DNA from: an uncultured Sphaerochaeta sp.
GTDB taxonomy: Bacteria > Spirochaetota > Spirochaetia > Sphaerochaetales > Sphaerochaetaceae
Direction of reading: 5' to 3'
Assembly: GCF_963666015.1 (NCBI RefSeq)
Contig: NZ_OY762555.1
Coordinates: 3,439,607 to 3,479,818, forward strand
Length of the DNA: 40,212 nucleotides
A model generated the notes under the pieces. That model saw nothing but the letters and a program-made list of their open reading frames with translations, had not been told where the DNA came from and made no database searches. The position numbers and the translations under genes were made by a program. Below, in pieces: positions 34,288 through 40,212 of the stretch (positions are counted from its first letter, which is position 1; the number at the start of each line of letters is the position of its first letter).

Positions 34288-34317
34288 ATTCTACCAATGT
34301 TGGTTCAAGTAAGACAA
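34288..34317 (-). promoter_or_regulatory. Possible phoR promoter
   Basis: Minus strand: TTGTCT (34312-34317), 18 nt, TAGAAT (34288-34293). The candidate Pho box at 34338-34353 lies about 20 nt upstream of the -35. Confidence 0.4.
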
Positions 34318-34337
34318 GAGAAGTATACGGTATTCAT

Positions 34338-34353
34338 ACTTTCTTCACATTTT
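34338..34353. promoter_or_regulatory. Possible Pho box between phoR and femX
   Basis: ACTTTCTTCACATTTT shares 13 of 16 bases with the element upstream of pstS (27539-27554), including the CTTT and TCACAT cores. It could act on either divergent gene. Confidence 0.35.
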
Positions 34354-34420
34354 TTATGCCTTCCCCCTTTTTTCTTTCTGTGGTATGGTTTTCTTTGAAT
34401 ATTTTTGAATGGAGTTTGCA

Positions 34421-35497
34421 ATGAATCTCACGGTTCAGGAAAAAGATCCTGCTGGTCTCTATGATACCCCTCTGCTGCATCAATCGTATTTCTGGTCTCA
34501 AGTGAAGGAGAGCCAAGGATACCACACCAAAGCATTTGATATAAAAACACCGCTTTCTGAACTTAACGGGAAACCAGGCTCCTCCTATGTCCTGGATGAC
34601 ATCCTTGTCCAGTTGATACCGGTCAGTCGTTACCAAAGTATTGGTTATGTCCCCTATGGACCGGTATTGAATCCTGATGAGGAGCGGATGGGTCCCTTCC
34701 TGGAAGAGCTCTCGATGAACTTACAAGAAAAGTTACCTTCCCATTGTCTTCTGCTTCGCTATGACCTTCCCTGGCAATCGATCTGGGAAGAGGATGATGA
34801 TGTTTCCCTCTCCCTGCAGAATCTTCGACTCAACTGGGGGACAAACAACAAGCAACTAAGAAAGGCAGTCTCGAACCAGCTTCCCAGTGATACCATGTTT
34901 GTGAATCTTCTGGGGAGTGAAGAACAGATACTCGCTCGAATGCATCATAAAACCCGTTACAATATCCGTCTTGCACAACGAAAGGGAATAGAAGTCCGCC
35001 AGGTTGGGAGAGACTACCTGGATACCTTCTACTCACTGTATGAGGAGACCTGTGTACGAAACCGGATAACCTTGCACGATCGCTCATATTTTGATGCACT
35101 GTACCGTGCAGAAGATGAGGGAGCTGAAATTGTACTTTTAATGGCTTTCTTTGATGGACTGCCGCTCAGTGCCATGTTTCTCAGTCGTTCAGCACGCCGT
35201 GCAACCTATCTCTATGGGGCCTCTTCCTCCAAGATGAGGAACTCCATGAGTACCTATGCCTTGCAGTGGCATGCGATACAGTTGGCGAAGAGATGGGGAT
35301 GTACTGAGTACGACCTCTTCGGGGTCGCTCCAACGGGGGGGATGAACCACCCGTTGAGTGGCCTTTATTCCTTCAAGAAAGGGTTTGGTGGGACCACATT
35401 CCATAGGATGGGTTGCTGGGACTTTGCGTATGACGAAGAACAAGCTTCGCAGTTATTTGCCTATGAGATGGTAGGAGAGGGGTATCACCTTCGCTGA
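34421..35497 (+). CDS. FemAB/FemX-like peptidoglycan bridge aminoacyltransferase
   Basis: 358 residues with the double GNAT fold of the Fem family. Recognisable stretches: HQSYFWSQVKESQGYHTKAF at the start, GYVPYGPVL, MHHKTRYNIRLAQRKGIEVR, ATYLYGASSSKMRNSMSTYALQW and a C-terminal YDLFGVAPTGG...GLYSFKKGFGG. Such enzymes transfer amino acids from tRNA to the lipid II stem peptide in the cytoplasm. The ATG at 34421 has GGAG 6 nt before it and is preferred over the ATG at 34409. Divergent from phoR. The 3' end overlaps the convergent XdhC-like gene by 13 bp. Confidence 0.88.
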   Translation: MNLTVQEKDPAGLYDTPLLHQSYFWSQVKESQGYHTKAFDIKTPLSELNGKPGSSYVLDDILVQLIPVSRYQSIGYVPYGPVLNPDEERMGPFLEELSMNLQEKLPSHCLLLRYDLPWQSIWEEDDDVSLSLQNLRLNWGTNNKQLRKAVSNQLPSDTMFVNLLGSEEQILARMHHKTRYNIRLAQRKGIEVRQVGRDYLDTFYSLYEETCVRNRITLHDRSYFDALYRAEDEGAEIVLLMAFFDGLPLSAMFLSRSARRATYLYGASSSKMRNSMSTYALQWHAIQLAKRWGCTEYDLFGVAPTGGMNHPLSGLYSFKKGFGGTTFHRMGCWDFAYDEEQASQLFAYEMVGEGYHLR

Positions 35498-36453
35498 AAC
35501 AGCAGGGTTGCCACACCTCCGCAGATCATCCCAATACTGCCAGCACGTTCATTACTCAAATCGTAACGTACCGTATGGTCTAACATTTTATCATCCAGGA
35601 GCATTTTTTGTGCCTCTTTGATCGCCCTTGCCTCAATCTCCCCACCACCAACTGTCCCCATCAGGGTCCTGTCAGCAAACAGTGCTAACTGAAAACCGAC
35701 TTCACATGGGGCTGATCCATGTTTTTCCACTACGCGGACGAGAATGTGGCGCTCCCCGGTTGCCTGGCGGGCAAGCAACTGTTCATCGATCCTGACTGCT
35801 TGCTCCTTCTTGCGGTATGTACTGATGACCTCTGCTAGAATGGAGAGAGCAATTTCTGAAGAAGTCACTGCCCCGATATCCAGACCGATGGGAGCTTTTA
35901 CAGAAGCAAGTTCTGCTTCACTGTAGTTTGCATCGCGTAGAGCATCAAAGGTGTTTGCAACCTTTTTTTTGCTACCGATCATGCCTATATAGGAGTGGGG
36001 AAGGCGCAGTGTTTTCTCCAGGCAGTGCCTATCATAGGCATGCCCTCTGGTGGTGATAATGAAGTACGGTCTGATCCACGATTGAGGACTCCCTAGCACC
36101 TCTTCAAACGGGGCACAGAGACAGGTTGCCTGGGGAAACCGTTCCTCGTTGCAGAATTCTGGGCGATCATCGACGATCGTGACCCGTAAAGCGAGATCGA
36201 TTGCAAGATGGTAGAGATCGAGGGCAATGTGACCACCGCCAAAGATGACTAGGTGCACATCGCTGGAAAGGCGCTCTCTGAGAAGGCTGGGTTCATTCCA
36301 GTCATGCTCGCCTCTCTCGAGGCTGGCGATAATTTTGCTGTTCTGCAGGATCGCCTCATCCCCTGTGTAAGGTCCCTGCAGGATTGTCCTGCGCTCAACA
36401 ATATCATGTTTCAATGCACTAAGCAGTTGTGAGTAGTAGTGTTGCCTATCCAT
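35485..36453 (-). CDS. xdhC: XdhC/CoxI-family protein with swapped domain order
   Basis: 322 residues. A Rossmann domain comes first (VHLVIFGGGHIALDLYHLA, residues ~67-84; VDDRPEF; IGMIGSKKK; PIGLDIGAVTSSEIALSILAE) and the CoxI-type domain last (VEKHGSAPCEVG near 243, MGTVGGGEIEA near 265, MICGGVATL near 309). In ordinary XdhC the CoxI part precedes the Rossmann part. XdhC proteins bind molybdenum cofactor and help insert it, with its sulfido ligand, into xanthine-dehydrogenase-type enzymes. The ATG at 36453 has AGGAGG 4 nt before it. It is downstream of the XdhC-YqeB fusion, with a 141-bp gap. Confidence 0.85.
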   Translation of the reverse strand: MDRQHYYSQLLSALKHDIVERRTILQGPYTGDEAILQNSKIIASLERGEHDWNEPSLLRERLSSDVHLVIFGGGHIALDLYHLAIDLALRVTIVDDRPEFCNEERFPQATCLCAPFEEVLGSPQSWIRPYFIITTRGHAYDRHCLEKTLRLPHSYIGMIGSKKKVANTFDALRDANYSEAELASVKAPIGLDIGAVTSSEIALSILAEVISTYRKKEQAVRIDEQLLARQATGERHILVRVVEKHGSAPCEVGFQLALFADRTLMGTVGGGEIEARAIKEAQKMLLDDKMLDHTVRYDLSNERAGSIGMICGGVATLLFQRR

Positions 36454-36594
36454 GGTTCCTCCTGGCAAGGACAGTGTATTTACTCTATGCTAACGGATTG
36501 AAAGCAAAATATCCATTGAAGATAGTGATAAATAATGGAAAGAGTACCACGCTTTGCTCTATTCAGAGTCGGGTGTGGTCCCTCTTGTATCGTC

Positions 36595-38397
36595 TTAGGC
36601 TCTGCTGAGGAATCCGTCCACAGCTTCCAGAACAGCCCCACCGATTGCCATGGCTTTCTCACTTACCGTGGTATGGTCGGCATGCTCGCCACGTGGGTCA
36701 ATATCAGCGATCTTGAAGTGCTCGGGGACCTTCAGACCATTGTTCAGTAAGCCCCTGAGCTTTCCGTCAATGGTTGCAATGACAGCTACCCCTCCAACCT
36801 TTGCAATCACCTCACCTTGCTTTACCATATCCCCGATTTGGTGGTCACTGTAGAAGACTCCCTCTGCAGGGCTGTGGATCACTCGTTCTTTGCCATATCC
36901 ACCGATGACCCCTGGGATTCCGGTATTGGGCATCGCTGAACCTTCTCTCAGGATTTTTGCGAGGCTATGACCTCTCATGGTCTCGATGACTAGGTCACAA
37001 TCCTGTTTTGCTACAAACCCAGGTCCAAGGGCGATTACCAGCGGAGCATCGGTGATGGTGGTGCCGATATTCTTCTTAGCCATGATGGCATCCACCACAC
37101 AGACGGGCTTTATTCTCTTGATCTGTTCTCCTTTCGGGTCTGCCAGGATAGGTATGATGCCTGCATCCATCTTTGCATAGGCATCCTTCAGATCCTTGCA
37201 ACGGGATGCTTTCACTCCTTCTATGGTCACCGTATCGCTATACATTGCCTGTGCAATACTGACTGTTCTCCTGATAACGGTAGGTTGTTCGGTTTCCAGA
37301 ACCAGGACATAATACCCTGCTCTGAAAAGCCGGAGGATGACCCCTGTCGCTAGATCACCACCTCCACGGACCACGATCATCTTGTTTGCCTTATGCTTGA
37401 GGCTCTGCCCGCTGCGGTTGTTGAATACCTTCATCACCTCACTGAGTACGGAGAGTGCAATCTCCTGCGGTGTTTCCGTGCCGATATCAAGTCCAATAGG
37501 GCAGTGCAATCGCTTCAGATCATTCTGGTCAAGGGTGAGGGAAGCAAGCAATTTCTTTGCTTTGTGTCTGGAGCCCAGTACCCCAAGATAGGCAATGTTC
37601 CTCTCAAGGAGCAATTTGGTGGTTTCAGGGCCAAAGGCATGGCTTGCAATAATACAAGCTGTATACTCATTGGTATCGATATTGTTCAGCGCTTCAGCAA
37701 GGGTTGGGGCAACCTCACGTTTCTTTGAAAAGGTAAAGAGATCTTCTGTGGCAAAGTCTTCACGAGTTTCAACCACCTGGGTGGGAATCCCTACAAAATG
37801 GGCGAGTTCCGCAATTGCTTGGTTTACATGCCCTCCCCCGATCAAAAGGAGGTTGTGGTAGTTCACCGGGAGACTGAGATGACAGGTCCAAGAGCCGGTA
37901 TTCACCAAGGTGGTACTTTTCTTGTTGAGTGCCTCCTGGGCGTAACTGAGGAATGTAGGATGCACATCCCCGATGGTAGCACCTCCTTCACAGAGTCCGA
38001 GCAAAGCCACTGATGGTTGCAACTGAAGACCAAATACATGGTCAAGCTCATACGACTCCCACCGCCGAAAATCGATGAAGGCTTTCCGTTCACCATCAGA
38101 GGTGCAGCGGAGGATGAAGAGATAGACGACACCGACACTCACCTCGTCTTCCATCTGGACGGTGAAGTTGATATGTCGGTATGTCTCGTCACCGCTGAGC
38201 AAGTTGATGGACTGGCTGAGTACGTATGCCTCGAGTTCTCCTCCGCCAACAGTTCCGGTAATCCTCCCTTTTATGTCGATGACCATGGACCCTTGGTTCC
38301 TGCTGGTGGATCCTTCGGTCCTGATGATGGTGGCATACACAAAGTCCTCTTTGTGTTCACTCAAGTATGCTGCTGCTTCGAATACTGTATGTTTCAT
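36595..38397 (-). CDS. yqeB: XdhC-YqeB fusion, selenium-dependent molybdenum hydroxylase accessory protein
   Basis: 600 residues. Residues 1-325 are an XdhC protein in normal order: CoxI part (ATIIRTEGSTSRNQGS, GTVGGGELEA, about 21-57) and Rossmann part (LLLIGGGHVNQAIAELA, about 183-200; CPIGLDIGTETPQEIALSVLSE). The usual CGG motif of the CoxI part is replaced by VSVGVVY. A short linker (about 325-338) leads to a YqeB domain (339-600) beginning MIVVRGGGDLATGVILRLFRAGY, with IGTTITDAPLVIALGPGF and a lipoyl-like AEGVFYSDHQIGDMVKQGEVIAKVGG. YqeB is a marker of the selenium-dependent molybdenum hydroxylase trait. The start overlaps the yqeC stop by 4 bp. Confidence 0.88.
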   Translation of the reverse strand: MKHTVFEAAAYLSEHKEDFVYATIIRTEGSTSRNQGSMVIDIKGRITGTVGGGELEAYVLSQSINLLSGDETYRHINFTVQMEDEVSVGVVYLFILRCTSDGERKAFIDFRRWESYELDHVFGLQLQPSVALLGLCEGGATIGDVHPTFLSYAQEALNKKSTTLVNTGSWTCHLSLPVNYHNLLLIGGGHVNQAIAELAHFVGIPTQVVETREDFATEDLFTFSKKREVAPTLAEALNNIDTNEYTACIIASHAFGPETTKLLLERNIAYLGVLGSRHKAKKLLASLTLDQNDLKRLHCPIGLDIGTETPQEIALSVLSEVMKVFNNRSGQSLKHKANKMIVVRGGGDLATGVILRLFRAGYYVLVLETEQPTVIRRTVSIAQAMYSDTVTIEGVKASRCKDLKDAYAKMDAGIIPILADPKGEQIKRIKPVCVVDAIMAKKNIGTTITDAPLVIALGPGFVAKQDCDLVIETMRGHSLAKILREGSAMPNTGIPGVIGGYGKERVIHSPAEGVFYSDHQIGDMVKQGEVIAKVGGVAVIATIDGKLRGLLNNGLKVPEHFKIADIDPRGEHADHTTVSEKAMAIGGAVLEAVDGFLSRA

Positions 38398-39098
38398 GGT
38401 ATTTTCCTTTCTATAAGAACGTTTTCTTCAAGGGAACCGAAAAACAAAGGCAGATCAGGGAACAATCTTCGTATGTTCTTGATCTTGCTTCGGTCGGCTC
38501 TCTCTGCCTGGTTGAAAAGTATAGCACGTGTGCCTTTCATTCGTTTCTGAATACCTTCGGGATGAGTCAGCAACAGGGAAAAGGTCTTTTCATCGATGAG
38601 ATGGTCAGTCAACGATTCACAGCCGAAACAGTGTTCACTGAGTCGCTTACCGAAGACGGAAAAAGAAGCAATTGCCAAGGTAGCGGTAGTAAATTCCGGT
38701 ACCACCGGATCACGCTCACAATGCAGTTTCAGACCCATCCCGCGAGCCCCATCTGCTTCCAACAAGAGCACATCATAGTGTTCTTTCAGCCGTTCAAGGT
38801 CTTCAGTAGGCGGTGCTTCTGCCTTGATGGGCCCACGTCTTGCGTAGAAAACCCGCTCTCCCTTCTTGCATTGATAGGAGAATACCTCCTTATCCCAGAA
38901 GTAACGGTCACAATGATAGTCCCTGTCTTCAGGGTAAAGTACTTTCGTGGTGGTGGAGACAAGGACCCGCTTCATCTCAGCTGCGTATGCATGAGCGAGC
39001 TGTATCAAAGCAGTGGTTTTCCCCCCGCTTCCCGTAATGCAGATACAGCTCTCACTACCTTGAAAGTGCTTCTGCAGGGATGTAATCAATGTCACCAT
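38394..39098 (-). CDS. yqeC: YqeC, putative selenium-dependent hydroxylase accessory protein
   Basis: 234 residues. A P-loop near the N-terminus (CICITGSGGKTTALIQLA, G23-T29), a strand-turn VSTTTKV, and LLLEADGARGMGLKLH (about 108-123) match the YqeC family. YqeC occurs with yqeB and selD in genomes that make selenium-containing molybdenum hydroxylases; its exact reaction is not established. Translationally coupled to the XdhC-YqeB gene (ATGA overlap). The ATG at 39098 has only a weak ribosome site. Divergent from the 39193 gene. Confidence 0.87.
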   Translation of the reverse strand: MVTLITSLQKHFQGSESCICITGSGGKTTALIQLAHAYAAEMKRVLVSTTTKVLYPEDRDYHCDRYFWDKEVFSYQCKKGERVFYARRGPIKAEAPPTEDLERLKEHYDVLLLEADGARGMGLKLHCERDPVVPEFTTATLAIASFSVFGKRLSEHCFGCESLTDHLIDEKTFSLLLTHPEGIQKRMKGTRAILFNQAERADRSKIKNIRRLFPDLPLFFGSLEENVLIERKIP

Positions 39099-39192
39099 AC
39101 TTCACTGTAGCACCACAGGTGGCTATCTTGCAACTATTGCCGTGATTTCTTTCTGCACTGGTACTGGCATCGATCACTGCTAGACTGGAGGA

Positions 39193-39813
39193 ATGAATAG
39201 AACAGGAACAGGGTTTGCAGGAGCTGATATCATTGGGAATCGTTATATACTTTGCATCATCGACCTAGAGGGCAAAAACCCTCTCTATGCAAGAGGACGA
39301 ACTGACACATTGAAGGGCAGGGAAAAGTTCTTTGCCACCATACCTCCAGGCGCTCCGCTCATGATTGTGGAATCAGAACTTGCGGTACTTTCACTACACC
39401 TGCTTGGAGAATCATTCGTATTTATCCAGAAAGAGAAAGAAACCTATGCAGTTTGGGAGAAGGCTGGAATCAAGCGAGGGGAGCGGATGGCGAACTTTGC
39501 GGCAAAGCTTCTCCAATCAACATCACAGCAGGTTCCCCTTTCAGAGCGGGAGCAACTGAAACTGCTGGAGATACAAGGAAGAGAGTTGGAGAGGATCCAG
39601 AGGATAACTGACGATAGCCTCTCCATCATAGAAAGGATCCAAGACGGGAGTGCAACTGATGCAGATATTTCCCAGGCCTTTGAGAACGAGTATGAGAGTA
39701 GGGTTGGACAGTTTATGGTGGAAGATGAGACAAGTGAAGAGCCCTCACCATTTGCAGCAGATGACGAGAGCTTTCTGGCAGAACTCTACCGATTGCTGGA
39801 AAAGATTCAGTGA
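39193..39813 (+). CDS. Hypothetical protein, N-terminus resembling IS110-type transposase domain
   Basis: 206 residues, no firm family. Residues 8-110 can be read as an RNase H-like domain of the IS110/Piv type: GADIIGNRYILCIIDLEGK (D12), LMIVESELAVLSLHLL (E60), and GERMANFAAKLL where these enzymes have a D-R-x-D-A motif. The third acid would be Glu and the fourth is lost, so any such activity is doubtful. Residues 115-165 look like a charged helix or coiled coil, and the C-terminus is acidic. No IS ends or second transposase domain are present. The GGAGG before the ATG is unusually close (1-2 nt). Function unknown. Confidence 0.6.
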   Translation: MNRTGTGFAGADIIGNRYILCIIDLEGKNPLYARGRTDTLKGREKFFATIPPGAPLMIVESELAVLSLHLLGESFVFIQKEKETYAVWEKAGIKRGERMANFAAKLLQSTSQQVPLSEREQLKLLEIQGRELERIQRITDDSLSIIERIQDGSATDADISQAFENEYESRVGQFMVEDETSEEPSPFAADDESFLAELYRLLEKIQ

Positions 39814-39818
39814 GATGG

Positions 39819-40212
39819 TCAGTTTTTGTAGGTGTAGCCGATTCCCCAGATGGTTTTAATCCTGGTTCCATACGCTCCCAGTTTCTTTCTGAGCGTAGCA
39901 ATCTGTACATCGATTGATCGGTCGGTTACCGGGTAATCGTCTCCCTTGACCTTTGTGATAATCTGGTTCCTTGTAAAGACTTGTTCGGGGTTCGATGCCA
40001 GGAGATAGAGCAAGCCAAACTCTGTGGCGGTAAGTTCTATTTCATTCCCTTCAAGCATGCACTGGTGTTTCTGCTGGTCCATGACAAGACCATCGGCTTC
40101 TACCATGGGGTGCTGCTGTTCCAGTTCCTGTGTTCTTCTCAGTACTGCCCTGATTTTGCTTGCTAGGACTTTTGCACTGAATGGCTTGCTCTGGTAGTCA
40201 TCCGCTCCAAGT
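39819..40212 (-). CDS. OmpR/PhoB-type response regulator (partial, N-terminus off window)
   Basis: The frame runs from the stop at 39819 past the window edge. The visible part holds the end of the receiver domain (LGADDYQSKPFSAKVLASKIRAVLRR, with the conserved Lys-Pro) and a complete winged-helix DNA-binding domain (IELTATEFGLLYLLASNPEQVFTRNQI, DRSIDVQIATLRKKLG, IKTIWGIGYTY). The phosphorylated Asp lies outside. It could be PhoB for the PhoR kinase at 32.4-34.3 kb, but its own kinase may lie beyond the edge or in another locus. It is convergent with the 39193 gene, 5 nt apart. Confidence 0.9.
   Translation of the reverse strand, partial: LGADDYQSKPFSAKVLASKIRAVLRRTQELEQQHPMVEADGLVMDQQKHQCMLEGNEIELTATEFGLLYLLASNPEQVFTRNQIITKVKGDDYPVTDRSIDVQIATLRKKLGAYGTRIKTIWGIGYTYKN

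Noticed and set aside
38367..39110. 247-codon plus-strand frame opposite yqeC
   Set aside because: It covers the yqeC gene exactly in antisense; yqeC has P-loop and family motifs, this frame has none.
1..40212. CRISPR arrays, insertion sequences, attachment sites, rRNA and tRNA genes
   Set aside because: Read through for these; no regular spaced repeats, terminal inverted repeats with transposase, or RNA gene signatures were found.

Overview
The window looks like chromosomal DNA of an anaerobic or micro-oxic bacterium. My best guess is a spirochaete of the Sphaerochaeta type. I infer this from a moderate, roughly balanced base composition, a relaxed spirochaete-style lipobox, a desulfoferrodoxin, a membrane polyferredoxin, a ferredoxin-type aldo/keto reductase, a FemX-like peptidoglycan enzyme and an accessory set for selenium-dependent molybdenum hydroxylases. 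No rRNA, tRNA, CRISPR array, insertion sequence or phage gene was seen, so the species call is an inference.

Layout. 1-3295 (minus): the N-terminal part (at least 1098 codons) of a very large exported protein built from Ig/PKD-like and fibronectin-like modules; its C-terminus lies off the left edge. 3.7-6.9 kb: a DUF364 protein, galactokinase, and a divergent LacI-type regulator with a perfect 14-bp palindrome between galK and the regulator. 7-11.9 kb (minus): a RecQ-family helicase, an aldo/keto reductase coupled to a degenerate ADP-ribosylglycohydrolase, and an Fe-S aldo/keto reductase. 12-17.7 kb: an MFS transporter and PlsC acyltransferase (plus) face a minus-strand run of serpin, GPH sugar symporter and a second acyltransferase. 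17.8-24 kb: polyferredoxin, AEC transporter, GGDEF-EAL phosphodiesterase, CPBP membrane protease and a tandem-LCCL lipoprotein. 24.2-27.4 kb: a DUF438/PAS protein, then a minus-strand set of variant superoxide reductase, cysteine hydrolase and tandem nucleoside-diphosphate-kinase-like protein.

27.6-34.3 kb is a complete phosphate module: pstS-pstC-pstA-pstB-phoU, with the convergent phoR kinase. A 16-bp element that matches at 13 positions occurs upstream of pstS and in the phoR/femX intergenic region and may be the local Pho box. 34.4-35.5 kb is a FemAB-like gene. 35.5-39.1 kb (minus) is a selenium-dependent molybdenum hydroxylase maturation set: yqeC, an XdhC-YqeB fusion, and an XdhC protein with its two domains in swapped order. 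A small protein with a possible decayed IS110-type N-terminus follows. The right edge cuts an OmpR/PhoB-type response regulator.

The most unusual points are: the superoxide reductase in which the last iron-ligand His and the active-site Lys are replaced; the double NDK protein with one dead domain; the XdhC-YqeB fusion beside a permuted XdhC; the bacterial serpin; the LCCL-repeat lipoprotein; and a series of convergent gene pairs whose 3' ends overlap or abut with no terminator between them.
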